64,000 nt of DNA from Argopecten irradians (taxonomy: Eukaryota; Mollusca; Bivalvia; Pectinida; Pectinidae), in contig NC_091147.1 of the NCBI RefSeq assembly GCF_041381155.1, positions 36,317,553 through 36,381,552 on the forward strand, in the 5' to 3' direction. Below the pieces are notes generated by a model, which saw nothing but the letters and a program-made list of their open reading frames with translations, was not told the DNA's origin and made no database searches. Shown here piece by piece: positions 14,201 to 25,812 of this stretch. Position 1 is the first letter of the stretch. Each line of letters starts with the position of its first letter. A program made the position numbers and the translations under genes.

Positions 14201-17200
14201 GCAGGCAGACCAGTATGTACGGAATAATAAAAGGAAATCCTCGCTAAGTATCCGCTCTCTGTGGATGGTATTTTTACTGAGTGATGATATGGATATGTTT
14301 CGCATTCAGACATATACAGAGAGCATTGACAACGTGGCTCTACTTCTCCTTCCGACATTCTTCGTCGCAACTCAGAATGGGGTAAGTATCATAATTATTT
14401 TATAGTCTAAACAATTACCTTTTTTGATGATATAATGATTGACATAAACGAATTATAAATATCTATTCAATTGTGTAACAGGAACATTCACGCCTGACTG
14501 AAGAGACAACTGAAATATTTCAATGTCAGGGTGTGAAAAGTGCATTATGAATTCCTGAGGATAGATCAGTTAAATCGTAGAAATCTGATTTGAATAATAT
14601 TTCTGTAGATCATACATAAATGACATAAATATGATATGATAATATGATAATATATATAAATATGTTTTGTTGTGTCAATAGAAACGATTCCAACAAACAT
14701 CGCAATTATTCCTAGAAATTATTTGATGGCACCTAACTTAACTTATTTACCACTGATAGATCATAATGGACTGGTTAAGTCTTTCGTTAGAAGAGCCTAA
14801 AATGTCTTCAGAAGTGACTGAGTTGATGAATTATATGTCAGAGACAATTTTCTAAAGAAAAACTTATGCCAAATACATTTCCCACAATTAACTTAATAAA
14901 GCCAAACAACTTTGATAATATTCACTACTGGATATTCGATATTGCTATTGTGATGTCACATTGCCCAAACATAGTGTTCTTCAAGATGGAATACTAAGGT
15001 CGTCGTTCTTCTTTTATTAAGAATGCATTTCAAATTATACTATTGCTATTTTTAGATAAAATTTGTATCCCATATATGAATTAAAATATCCGATTCGGCG
15101 TATATAGTGTTATACTAACCCATCGGTCACCGAGGTCTTATGCTAAATATCAACATGACCAATATTAACCAATGAAATTACTAGAAAAAATCCTATTATG
15201 CAATAACGTTACTGTATTTAATATTGGCATATTTAGCATTTCTCGCTATGTATATAGTGGTAAGTACAGAGCACCAATAACAGAAAAAAAATCATTCGAA
15301 ACGTCTCATGTTATATTGTATAAGCTAACTTCCTGTTATTTTATAGACAATGGATGTACAACAACTTGTCCGAAAAGCTTTGTTCAATATAGGCTCTAAC
15401 AGCACGATGATATCGATGAATAAATCGATGATGAATGAGATGATTTTGGACTTCATACATGCAGTGAGTATTACGACTTATTACCATCTTGTGATTTGGT
15501 TTAGGTTTTATTTTTATTATCCACCTATTCCATGTTGGTATAATCATCGACTATTGAAGGCGAAAAATTGTAATAGAAATTACTGTAACATTTTTTATAT
15601 CATTTTTTTATTATATTTTTTTTTTCTTCAAAACGTTCTTTCGTTGATCCTTGTAAATCAATCTTCTTTTCAAATCCCTTGAAATTCCGAACCTCTTTAG
15701 GGACTATATTTTCTATGAAATCAATGCGCCGTTGTATCAGCAAATCAGTGATTGCGTGTCATTTTTATTTGGGATGATTGTTTCTCAGGCAATAGAAATG
15801 CTCGTTACTATAGCAATATTGACTTATTACAATCTGCGTGCTGATATGTCTTCCTGCAGGCTCGTGTAAGAAGAGACTTTTCTGTCTTTGACTTTTTATA
15901 GCGCATCCTCACTGAAATTCAATTATATCCGTAATGAAAATAAAAATAAAGATGGAAATACGGTTTTCGTGTTAGCAATGACACCTGACTCGACGTTTAG
16001 TAGTCCTAATTTTAGATTTATTAGGTTGTTCCATTATCCCGATTTCCGTGACTGTTTTAAACTTCAAACGTTAATGTTCACAGCAGAGTGTTTATGATAT
16101 TGGCTGCCGATTGTCACTAACGTTTCACTGTCGCCATACCGTGCGTGCGTTCCTTTTGCAGATTTGTACCAGTTGTACTGAATTGATACGACACCGCCTA
16201 ATGGAACGCGTTTTTGTTTTTCTTATATTGCGGCACCCATATTAACGATGTGCTTTGAATTTAAAATCAATATATTTTCTATTTTAATCGCATAACGAAT
16301 ATAAAAGAAATGCATAAAACGTTTCAAAATACTTGCCAATACATTATAGAATATCAACGAATTTTAATATATTACGCTTGTTTTTATCAAAAAGAAAATT
16401 TCGATAGCAAATTTAATACATCGGAACACAATTTTAAATCCAAGTGATACGCTTCCAGAAACGAACCATTTGAATCAGTTCGGCTGGAGCGCGCTCCATT
16501 ACAGATAGAGTACATTAGTTCTGGTACAACTGGTACGAACCCGCAAATGGAACGCACAGATAATCGGCTAACCTGAAAGATTCCATATGTTGTTCCATGT
16601 ACGGGCATGCGCTGCTTTGAACTTCACATTTCCGGTTCTGGAAAGTGCAAGAAGTAGTCGGACAAAATTTAAAACGAGGTTTTTTTCTAATGTCCATTTC
16701 GCTTTCATGTGTACTGTTTGAATGTTTACCAGTGATGGTATTCTTTCATTAAAGGAATTACAGATGTGCCATTGGTCACCCTTGCTTACCCTCATGTTCA
16801 CGGTCGGAGGACGTGGCTGGAGTCACGTGGGTTATGTGGATATTATGGGAAATACTGCCTTCCACGCTGAGATTTTCCCTAACACGAGGTTTGGGTTCAA
16901 TCGTCGCAAATTTGCGGTGTCGACCCTGGAGGTCAGTTTTTTTTAAAGTCCCATTTTACTTTTCCCAGAATAAATAAACATAACTTAGTAATAATAATCA
17001 ATAAACAAAGCATCAATATTGAAGGTTTTTTATTTATTTTGATGACATACAGTTCTGATGTCAAAGATAAACTGTGTGGTTTGCCATATACGGATTTATG
17101 GCAGAAGCTTGGGTTATTTTCCTGTCTTTATTACAAGCCTATATTACTTTACAATTGTATTGCATTTTTATTCACTATTAGCGAATACAAATGTATATAA

Positions 17201-20200
17201 ATAAGTATATGCTTCTGGTCACTAAATATACAAACAGCAGGCTCATATACAAAAACATTTATTTTCTTGCTATATCTTCTGGCAAATCAGACAAAATATA
17301 TTTTGATTTCGTTATGAGACCCATTCAAAATAAACAGCACAGAATTAAAGATACTGCATTACCTTCTGAATGTATTAAGAAACTCAGTATAAACATTTTT
17401 TGTGTCACTTTAGGAAATAAGCTGCTAAATATCAATAATGATGTGCAAATGTACTATACGGAAATGTCAAACAGTTTGAATACGATGATTTGTATTTTTC
17501 GATTTCTGTTCATTAAATAAATAGAAAATACAATAACACAGTTTTGACACTTGACTGCAATTGGTATTGTAATTTATTCCTCCATTTCATATCATATGGC
17601 AGTAAAAATTTCATAGATTGTCTCCATAAATCATCGTTTTTGTATTCAATTTGAATAATGTAACTTCATGACGCATATCTCTAAGCCTCCACTTCCTGTT
17701 GATCGACAAAATAAAAGCCACAATGCATTGAGGTGTCTTTTTAATGGTCATTGTGTAACGGGAGTAAAATATACATACAATTTATATGTAACCAAATCTA
17801 CACCAGAGATTCATGCAATGCACAACAACCAACCAATGACAAAAAGCTCAAGCCCTGTTCTAAACGTTTGACAATCGAATATCAATGAAACTGCATATGT
17901 ATGCATGGAAATTACAAAAGCTTAAATGTTGCTGGTTATTCAGTTTAATACTTTGACTGAGCACGATAACAATGTTCTCTATAGATTTGAGTACATAGTC
18001 GCGAATTATTCATTTTGATAAACAGAGATAATGAATATCACAACTGCGATCAATTCTAACATTTCACAAGATGACAATAACCTAAATAAAACCCTATACC
18101 ACATTTTAGACAGGTTGCGTACATGCGATTAAAGACAGACATTCTGTAAAACAATATTTTTTGAATGCAATGAATTTTGCGTATTTTAAACAAACTTTTT
18201 TTTTTTTTTTTTTTTTTTTTTGTTTGCTTACGGATTATTTTAGTGATTTTAGCGATTGAGATCACTTTGCGAGCGTTTTTCTCCGCGAATTATTCATTTT
18301 GATAAAATTAAACGATATTTCAATTCACGTTTTGAATTCGAGGAAAAATCCCGTTATTTTGATTTGAAAATATAGTCGCGTAGGAAAATTGATTTACGGT
18401 ATTTGTCGGCATGACAGAAATCGTGAATACTAATTGCTTAAAAAACGTTTCAAACGATTACAGCAATACGACTTTAAGTCGAGCAATTAAATCGCCACGA
18501 GTAAATAGTTTTCATATATTAAACGTGAAAATATGTCTCAACAAAAATGAACAGATTTACAGTAACAGGTATTTGCTGGCCAAGGCTTACAATGAGCCTA
18601 CTCATCTATATCGGTCAATGGTGGAAACTAATAGAAGATGGTTCTTACCTATCGTTTCCTTTGACTAGCAAGGATGACAATAACATTGAGAACAATTGCG
18701 TGTCGCAGTTATTGAACTATGGTGATATTTTGAAAACACTTTTTGCTTCAAATTAGGAGATGACAATAATTTGTTCCTCACAAAGGTCATGTTCAGACTG
18801 GTATAACAAAGCAACACCATTACAGTACTGGTTCGGTGATGAAAATTAGCAGTCCATTTGATAACTTATGAATATTTACATAGATAAATACGTGTCTGGG
18901 AACAATTATCTTTAGATAATTACGTTAAAAGGTTGTCGGTAGTTCATAGTCCAATAATTTGATTATAGAACTCGCTGTTTATATTTTTTTTATTATGATA
19001 CCTTCACATAAAAAGCCTTGTCGATGTTTTAGTTCACTGAGCAAATCAATAGAAATGGTGATTAAAATGGCAAGGTCTAGGTGAAGTTATCGGGATGGTA
19101 ATCTTCACGCTCCAATAACTGTTTTGTTTACAATGCTATTTTGAAGTCGACGTGGAAATCAAAAGTGATAGCACCTGATGAAAATGGGCTAATGAGACCA
19201 CAGAACCAAATGATTTTCCATAGTAGATAATGTTAACATTCATCAAGGTTAAGTGAAGGTTTCAAGTCTGGTCACCCATCACTTATGTTGAAGAAGGTCA
19301 TCTCACATACTCGTGAATGAAAAAAATAAGATTTAGCATCTTGCTCAATATTTAGGGAAGGTTTGCCATCTTGTGTTGAATTCTGCACCAAAAAATGATC
19401 TTTTTTTCATAAAATTCTAATCTTGATTGCCTTCCCCTGTCAGAAACAGACTTTACTGAATTTTAAAATGTGTTTACATATTTTGCATCTGCATGTATTG
19501 CCTGCGGTTCGTATGGGTATCAAGTATATTATCCAGCATCATAAAGAGATGTGAGCTTTAGAGGGCTGTTTAAAAATGGTCTTTAAGAAATCTTTAAAAT
19601 TTTATTTTCTCACAAGTGTTAACGTTGTTGATGTATTTTGAGTATATATTCATGAGGTTGTTTGCAAATACGACACAAGGTGTCTTATGTCCATTTATTC
19701 AAGTATGGAGTTCCGTCCGCTTAATTCTTTACTGTATTCTTTTTTTCAGTGGGCCCCGTTTGTTATAGCCTCACCTAACAACACCTACTATGGACTATGC
19801 TTTGACTTATTAGATCATCTGGCATCAAGTCTGAATTTCACGTATGTATTAAATATAGGTAATTAAAGGTCATTAAAGTTCTTACTGTTGCTGTTGCTGA
19901 TGATGTTGACGATGACGATGATGATAATGATGATGGTAATGGTGGTGATGGTAATAGTGGTGATGATAATTATCATGATAATTCCATCACGATGATAATT
20001 ATTTCATCATGATGTTGATGGTTTTATCATGGTGATGACGGTGATAATTATTATCACTGATGATGATGATGATGTGATGATGATGATGATAATGATGATG
20101 ATGGTGGTGATGATAATTATTATGATGAAACCATCATGATGATAATTATTTCATGATGATGTTGATGGTTTCATCATGGTGACGGTGATAATTATTATCA

Positions 20201-23200
20201 CTGATGATGATGATGATGTGATGATGATGATGATAATGATGATGATGGTGGTGATGATAATTATTATGATGAAACCATCATGATGATAATTATTTCATGA
20301 TGATGTTGATGGTTTCATCATGGTGATTAGTATAATTATTATTATTAATGATGATGACGATTATGAGGATGATGATGATGGTAATGATTGTAACGATGAT
20401 CATGATAATGATGATGCTGATGAAATCTGCAACGAATAAAATATACGTTTTATACGTCTTTAAATGAATACTTTAGATAAGAACATATAAATACTACTAC
20501 AATTTTTATTCCATGAACAATCGAAACCAAAAGATAATACATAATTATGCTAAAAAAACTATAATTCAATATGCCTACACAATATTCTCTAGAGTTTCGG
20601 TCTATGTTTTCAGATTCGAAGTAGATGGTCCTCCTGATGGTCAGTGGGGGGTAATCAATGCCAATGGCACGTGGACAGGCATGGTGGGGCAACTAGCCAA
20701 AAGGGTAGGTCACTGATAGTAACGTATGATTCTCCGGGTACTCCCATTTCCCTCCATAATTATAAGATGGCCGCCACAAATGCCATCCTGAAAACACATT
20801 TTGAAGATCTTGGCGAGTGCTATCATTGCGATTAAGCTGAAATCTGCCTGAATTGATTCTAAGACTCTCATACGATTCGGCCCATTGAAAGTGATTTGAT
20901 TAAGATAACTTGTTTCGCAATTTATGTAAACTAGTTATATGGTAACATATTTTCTTTCATTAATTCTAATTTTCATTTTCATTTTTCATTTTTGAAGACT
21001 TTTTTTCGCGAATCTAAAAATAAGTTTGAATATGTCTTACATTAAAATAGTTAGATGTACATGTAGATTATGTATATTTATTCGGCGTGATAAATTCTCG
21101 TGAATTTACTTAAATTTTGAATTATGTGAACATCAATCGCACCATGAAAGAAAGTTTTTTTACAATATATTTTTCAGGGGAAATGCGTATTTATTAACAC
21201 TTGCACTGTGCTATATTCGTAGAGTACAGAATTATGTTGTGGATATAGAAGTAGTACCAGTTTGTGAATGTGAATGTAATTGTCAAGTTGTTCAAAGGAA
21301 CGAGTTCAGTTTGAATACAAATGCAGTTAAATCAATAACTTTCTTCCTCTGTAGTGTGTAACAATATTTTGTGAGATGGCCGGGTGAATCCTCACTACAA
21401 TCAGAATTACAACACTAGATAATTAATTAGTTAATAATATAAAAATATCATAGTTTTATGAACATAGGCAAAATCTAGATTGATATCGTTATGGCGTCAA
21501 ATTACTGAATACTGTCTGAGATTTGTTTTGTCACAGTCTGTCAAAAGCAGAATAAAATACAATTACACTATTGTTAATGAAGACAGAACAAATTGTCGTT
21601 ATGTTGACATAATAAGACACTGGTAACCTGTATCGAATTTCAGCATTGTTCTATTTGCAGGAAATTGATATTATCGCTGCCCCACTATCGACACAAGCCA
21701 AGCGTGAAGAGGTTATGGATTTCACCTACTCATTTTACATTGACTATACTACAATTCTAATGAAGAAAAAAGACCCAAATTTAACAAAATGGCGGACTCT
21801 GATAGACCCTTTCAGTGAGGAGCTGTTGCTATGCGTGTGTATTTCCCTTCCAACTGTATCACTGTTGCTTTTCCTATTTGAGCGATTTAGTCCGTTTTAT
21901 GTAGGAGAAGACGACAGGGAAGGCAAAAGTGGACTTCACACATACCAAGATGCTTTTTGGTACATGTACGGGGCTCTTCTAACGCAAGGTAGGACTAGGT
22001 CACGTGATCACGTGATGGTCGCATGACCCGAACGTATGAAAACATTCAATGCCCACTACGTTTCCGAACGTTTCTCGAATTAAAATGGTCATCACCTTTT
22101 ACATTAGCATCATCAAAACTAAAGGTCGTTTGTAACGAAATTTAGAGTTATGTCCCTTTAACCACATGCAGGTTCGTATCATTAATGTAATTATAAGAAA
22201 TTGGTAAATATTTAAGGATCCTATCAAAAGCTCTCGCGAAATTGAAAAAAAATCGCTTTGCATAAAAAGTGATAGGAAATAATCATTTGCTCTGTGATTA
22301 ATCAGATATTAATCATTTAAGCAAGTGCCTATTTCTAATTCAATGAATTATTTTCAACCAGTCTTTCTTGCACTTCTATGCAATTCTGAAATAAATTTTG
22401 CAGATATATCTTTATCTGTCGTTGCGGAAGAAATTGATTATGACGTCTGTATTCATGAGCATTACGTCATGATTTTCAAAGAAATGTAATATATGGAAAT
22501 AATCTAATGTGTGTATTATACGAAAATGAGCACATGCTTTGAGTTTGATATTTAAATACTCTTTGTTTAGGCGGAGAACACCTCCCACGGTCACAAACAG
22601 GCCGTACTCTGCTCAGTTCCTGGTGGATATTCTGTATCATCATGATGGCTACCTATAGCGGTAATCTTATTGCCTTCCTGACAGTCAACAAAGACAAGCC
22701 ACCCTTCTCCACAGTAGTGGGCATGCTGCAACAGGAGAACTACCGATGGGGTACCATAGGGGGTAGTTCATGGATCACGGCATTTAATGTAAATAGTCTC
22801 ATTATGGGCTATCATAGAGGGTAGCTCATGGATCATGGCATTTAATGTAAATAGTCTCATTAGCGGTTACCATTGGGTATAGTTCATGGGAAGTAGCATT
22901 TGATGTAAATACGTCTCATCTTGTGGTACCATAGGGGGTATACTATATAGTAGGTCGACTAGCGAGGTAATCTTTTGTCAACACAAAAAGTGCGAACTAC
23001 GTACGTTGCTGCATGAACAATAGCAAAGTTCATTAAAATACTACCCCGTCAATATGTGACGGTTTTCAGTTAGCACCTATAATGTATTTGTATTACACTT
23101 TGAACTGTTACACATAGTTACACTTAGACAGCATAACATTCAAATATGTTCAGTCTCTGTATATCATGAACTCATGGAAACTTGAGCTGCTTCCCAACAT

Positions 23201-25350
23201 TAGATGGTCATAAAGTTTATGTTTTCTTTTCTACACAGGAGACCCGCGCTCCTGATCTGATGCAGGTGTGGGCTAAGATGCAACAGTTCAACTCTTCAGA
23301 TTCCAGTATCCTAAGTTCCCATTCTAAAGAGCATTTCAGCAAAGTTCTCGAAGGCGACTATGCCTATATTGGTGATAAAACACAAATGGAAATCAAGATG
23401 GCGAAGGAATGCTCACTACTCATATCCGATGATGAATTTATGCCTTTACAATATGCCTTTGGTCTTCCAAATTTTTCACCTTATACAAAAATGTTTTCTG
23501 ACGAGTAAGTATTTCTTCGTTAATGATTTCAAATGTTTTGTGCAATTGAATTTTTAAATATATTGTCGCGTTTAAGTGAAAAATGTTTGACCCGCGAAAA
23601 ACAGTTATATTTACTATTTATATCAATAGATATGACAAGGCAAGCTGATGAAGACAATCACTTATTCCAAATAACTTTTTTAAATAACAGAGATACATTT
23701 AAAACTTAACTATTTATCTTTTGATCTTTATTTTTATTTATTTGTCAATTTTATTTTTATCATTATTATTTATTATTTTTGTGAGCAATAAACCCATTGT
23801 AATGACTGTTGATTAAAAAAAGGGGAAAGCTGCATTCCTTAAACTTAAAAATATCATCATTGTGTATTAAAATTGCAACCACAATAACCATTTGTGCCAT
23901 CTGTTAAATCCAACAGATACTATATTTGTATATGTAAGTAAATTAACGTGAATTAAATCTTATGTGATGATGATTAATTTTAAGGGCAACTTACTGCAAT
24001 TGAGAGCTGTCATTTCCTCCATTTAATTTCTTTTCTCAAAAACATTTTTTATTCAATTTAAATTCAGCATACTCTTTATATATAAATCGATACATATAGT
24101 TTTTCGTAACGATATATTTCAACAATATTCTTATCTAATACTTTGAATTTTACCTAAATTTTAAATATCAAAACTGCATTTTTTCTGATTATAAGGGAAT
24201 GTCAGCAAATCGTACGTGGAATTTCAAAAATACATAAAATGATAATAAATTTCATACCTAAAGGGAAGTAACTCCTCCACAACAATTAAATACACCTCGC
24301 ACACTTCTGTGGTGATCCTATAGTCCTGTTGTTATCTCCCCCTGTATATAAGAACTCTTCAATAACCGAAAACAGAAAAAACGCGTTATCTTTACTTCCG
24401 GAGACCAAAGCCCGCCAATCACATACACAAGGGAGGTGATCCATATATTAGATCTTGATAATGCATCAGATAACGAAGTAATCTCTACCGTATTCATTTC
24501 TAATGGTAGTAACATTTCTCACTAACATTTCTCACTGACACTCTTTCTAAAGATGTTATACATTAATGATATCCATATTTCATATTCATTATATATATAA
24601 TATCATAAATGTGCTTATTTTCGTAAGGTTTTAAAAAGGGAATACTCGGTGATTATTATCATCTCAAAAACGTTTGTTAACAAAAATATTATACATTTTA
24701 AAAAGGAATATTGCATTGTTTTACAGTGTTGGTTTTAATTCGTATTTGATAGCATTTAGCATCATCTTGTACTCTTTCTTTTTTGTCTAGAAGATTTAGA
24801 GATCTAGAGACTTTTCAAACAATTGCAAACATTTTCAGCAATATTTTTTTATATAATTTAGCAATATCAGAAATTATATCTATATTCTTATTTTAATATT
24901 TCACAACATTTCTGACATTCCAGACTGTATTAGTAATATATATTGTATCAAATAAATCTTTTTTTTTCATTCTCATAATTCCCTATGAAAAACAAAATCT
25001 TCATTACGAAATATATATTTTAATCAAAATCGAAAATTCTTTTTTGTAGATTATTGCATGTTCACGAGAGCGGATTACTACACATTTGGAAATCCCGCTG
25101 GTGGCCCCAGAGAAATTTCTGTGACGGGGAGTTGGTGACGTCAGCAAAAACAATTTCGCTGATTGACGTTCAGAGCGCCTTTTACCTCATAGGAATAGGT
25201 CTGGCTTTGGCAACTCTTACACTCACCTTAGAAAAGTTATCGTTTTGGTACCATACAAAATCTCCATGTCGGAAGACAAGAAATAGTGATTTAAAATTAA
25301 GTAATGGAATCCATTTCTTAGGACAAAATATACAACAAACAAAATCTTAA
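2125..25350 (+). CDS. Ionotropic glutamate receptor, IR/delta-like (13 exons, complete)
   Basis: Coding exons: 2125-2230, 10584-10724, 11439-11792, 13214-13404, 14205-14381, 15347-15463, 16764-16931, 19750-19841, 20614-20704, 21661-21988, 22571-22788, 23239-23504, 25050-25350. They sum to 2550 bp (849 residues plus stop) with matching phases and GT-AG introns throughout. The product should be a ligand-gated cation channel subunit of the plasma membrane. Residues 1-27 are a signal peptide and about 30-418 the amino-terminal domain. S1 of the ligand-binding domain starts near 419, with the ligand carboxylate Arg at 494 (KREEVMDF). M1 is about 534-552, the pore loop about 575-590, M3 about 604-627 with the gate motif TYSGNLIAFLTV, S2 follows, and M4 is about 787-810. 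Thr587 sits at the Q/R-site position and Asp707 at the position of the glutamate-binding Glu of AMPA/kainate receptors, as in glycine/D-serine-binding subunits. The gate motif resembles protostome IR receptors more than vertebrate AMPA/kainate types. Exact subfamily (IR, delta, kainate-like) is undecided. Confidence 0.9.
3787..6900. mobile_element. Giant imperfect palindrome (foldback-type element), about 3.1 kb
   Basis: The left outer arm (GGTCCCACATGCACC, C-run, AACCTCCGAACCAATA, then a segment with ATGACGTCAT and AAGATGGCCGCCATC) reappears inverted at 6720-6895. The inner arms also match inverted: 4360-4390 with 6048-6105, 4730-4865 with 5785-5925, 4960-5130 with 5420-5600. The centre is near 5330. 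The right arm contains an extra direct repeat of about 380 bp (about 6080-6445 and 6448-6830). No intact transposase is seen; only worn frames of under 100 codons occur. Confidence 0.85.
9771..10165 (+). repeat. Dispersed repeat family R1, copy 1
   Basis: Starts near CGCTGTCCGCCATTGCACATTG and ends ..TTGTCCCTTTAAC. The same sequence is present in reverse at 60470-60905, with matching segments along the whole length. No coding potential. Confidence 0.8.
10166..10565 (+). repeat. Partial second R1 copy interrupted by a nested G-run repeat
   Basis: 10166-10220 and 10485-10565 together reproduce the 3' part of R1 (AATGTTGTGGAATTTGTCAA.., then ATGTAGAACAATATATTTATG..). The 264 bases between are foreign and begin and end next to TAAG. 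Confidence 0.72.
10221..10484 (+). mobile_element. Nested insertion with GTCGGTCGG ends and two long G runs
   Basis: Contains GAGTCGGTCGGTCAGG near one side and GGGTCGGTCGGGTAAACC near the other. In the middle are a 16-G run (10379-10394) and a 14-G run (10404-10417), each followed by TTAGGGCC. The family is not recognised. Confidence 0.6.
10584..10724 (+). CDS. Glutamate receptor exon 2: start of amino-terminal domain
   Basis: No ATG-initiated frame covers it. Found by phase: it enters and leaves in phase 1 between TATAG and GTGAGT, and it joins exon 1 (MLDI) to GVIAEGCHNQ and then LVRA to exon 3 VIEFQHRGMD. Without it the amino-terminal domain would lack about 47 residues. It begins about 100 bp after a nested repeat block ends. 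Confidence 0.8.
11439..11792 (+). CDS. Glutamate receptor exon 3: amino-terminal domain
   Basis: Phase 1 in, phase 1 out. Contains the hallmark lobe-crossing segment HLRWSELIILYDKSIG, matching the W-(S)-x-x-x-(L/I)-x-Y-D pattern of iGluR amino-terminal domains. Confidence 0.9.
12140..12500. mobile_element. Hairpin repeat family H1, copy 1
   Basis: Left flank with ATTGGCTGAGATGACAGCG, then a near-palindrome with arms of about 68 bp (12337-12404 and 12408-12475) meeting at AAACCGC-TTG-GCGGTTT. Arms contain TACTC..CAGATTTTTGTG and ATAACATAAAAAAAAT. Related copies occur at 27490-27790 and 58915-59435. Confidence 0.8.
12866..12975 (+). mobile_element. tRNA-derived SINE
   Basis: An A-box-like TGGCGCAGTGG (12869-12879) and a B-box-like AATTCGAGGCC (12929-12939) are 50 bases apart, followed by CGGATAGGGCACGAG and an AT-rich tail. 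No cloverleaf closes, so it is not a tRNA gene. Confidence 0.6.
13214..13404 (+). CDS. Glutamate receptor exon 4: amino-terminal domain lobe 2
   Basis: Phase 1 in, phase 0 out. Encodes EFYVDRVIRILSDEG and onwards to VEKVLVT before GTAAGT. The frame stays open past the donor into a TTCGCGAA-rich repeat, which is not coding. Confidence 0.85.
14205..14381 (+). CDS. Glutamate receptor exon 5: amino-terminal domain
   Basis: Phase 0 at both ends, 59 codons, from ADQYVRNN to FVATQNG. Flanked by TTCTGCAG and GTAAGT. Confidence 0.85.
15347..15463 (+). CDS. Glutamate receptor exon 6: amino-terminal domain
   Basis: Phase 0 at both ends, 39 codons from TMDVQQLVRKA to DFIHA, rich in Met. The position matches the helical end of the domain, where a D-x-(V/L)-x-x-L pattern is usual. 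Confidence 0.8.
16146..16556. mobile_element. Non-autonomous DNA element with about 33-bp terminal inverted repeats
   Basis: Begins TGCGTTCCTTTTGCAG..GTACCAGTTGTAC and ends GTACAACTGGTAC..GCAAATGGAACGCA, roughly 80 percent matched. 411 bp, no coding potential, in receptor intron 6. No clear target duplication. Confidence 0.72.
16764..16931 (+). CDS. Glutamate receptor exon 7: end of amino-terminal domain
   Basis: Phase 0 at both ends, 56 codons from MCHWSPLLTL to FAVSTLE before GTCAGT. The tail (GFNRRKFAVSTLE) leads into the first beta strand of the ligand-binding domain in exon 8. Confidence 0.8.
18192..18222 (+). repeat. Poly-T tract
   Basis: About 30 consecutive T in receptor intron 7, followed by a TTCGCGAATT-type dispersed repeat (18260-18400). 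Confidence 0.8.
19750..19841 (+). CDS. Glutamate receptor exon 8: ligand-binding domain S1 start
   Basis: Phase 0 in, phase 2 out. WAPFVIASPNNTYYGLCFDL matches the family pattern for S1: P-F, a variable loop, then Y-x-G-x-C-x-D-L-L. Confidence 0.92.
19895..20425 (+). repeat. GAT/ATG microsatellite with a 144-bp internal tandem duplication
   Basis: Imperfect GAT triplets with embedded ATAATTATTATC and CCATCATGATG inverted pieces. Units 20041-20184 and 20185-20328 are almost identical. In receptor intron 8. Confidence 0.85.
20614..20704 (+). CDS. Glutamate receptor exon 9: S1
   Basis: Phase 2 in, phase 0 out. Encodes FEVDGPPDGQWGVINANGTW and GMVGQLAKR, the W-(N/T)-G-M-(V/I)-G-x-L block of S1. 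Confidence 0.92.
21661..21988 (+). CDS. Glutamate receptor exon 10: S1 end, M1 and pore-loop start
   Basis: Phase 0 in, phase 1 out. Contains the D-I-x-x-A-P-L-S block with Arg494, the hydrophobic M1 helix, and YQDAFWYMYGALLTQ entering the pore loop. Confidence 0.95.
22571..22788 (+). CDS. Glutamate receptor exon 11: pore, M3 gate, S2 start
   Basis: Phase 1 in, phase 0 out. Encodes GEHLPRSQTGR, M3, then GTIGGSSWITAFN of S2. The donor is GTAAAT. Its last 37 bases and donor are copied twice more downstream (see the 58-bp repeat). Using the true donor joins SSWITAFN to ETRAPDLMQVW of exon 12 in frame. Confidence 0.92.
22752..22940 (+). repeat. 58-bp tandem duplication spanning exon 11 end and splice donor
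   Basis: Units start at 22752, 22810, 22868 and a partial one at 22927. The first unit comprises the last 37 exonic bases, the donor and 21 intronic bases. Later units keep the AATGTAAAT or GATGTAAAT donor-like site with increasing divergence. Use of the second donor would add 58 bases and an in-frame TAG. Confidence 0.88.
23239..23504 (+). CDS. Glutamate receptor exon 12: ligand-binding domain S2
   Basis: Phase 0 in, phase 2 out. Contains DYAYIGDKTQMEI, aligned with the Y-A-F-L-(L/M)-E-S-T segment of AMPA/kainate receptors but with Asp707 for Glu, and the late S2 signature YAFGLPNFSPY. Confidence 0.93.
25050..25350 (+). CDS. Glutamate receptor exon 13: M4 and C-terminal tail
   Basis: Phase 2 in, ends at TAA. 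Encodes the last S2 helix (LLHVHESGLLHIWKSRWW), M4 and a short basic cytoplasmic tail of about 38 residues with no obvious PDZ-binding end. Confidence 0.93.
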
Positions 25351-25806
25351 TTTTTATTTTTGAGATAGGATGTATATTAATTATGAGTGGTTGCTACATA
25401 AGATTTATATTGAATTAAAATAATTAATGAGTATTTATCTTGGTTATTCTTGGATAAACTGGCTGTTGTTTTGTTATTTTTTTTAAAAATACAGTTGCGT
25501 CCTTTCTGAATGTATCTAGGGAAGAGATGATTTGTTTTGAGGTAGCAGGGTTGAAAGTATAATTTTATACAGTGTTGGTTGAAGATGTACATGATGACCC
25601 GACCGATGGTAATTGAATGAATGAGTAGATGCATTTAACTGAACAGTTACCAAGATCTATGTGTAGTGAACTAGTAAAAGTTATGTCCGCTTAGTGGAAC
25701 TCTTTGAATATAAGTTTAAGTTTGAAGACGCCTTACTTCTCAGTGTTGTTTACAGATAGAGTACGATTTGACTCAAAAGAAAAAAAAATACTTTACAATT
25801 TGTAAA

Positions 25807-25812
25807 AATAAA
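25807..25812 (+). promoter_or_regulatory. Candidate poly(A) signal of the glutamate receptor gene
   Basis: AATAAA about 457 bases after the stop. Another lies at 26080-26085. Both are weak calls because the region is AT-rich. Confidence 0.3.
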
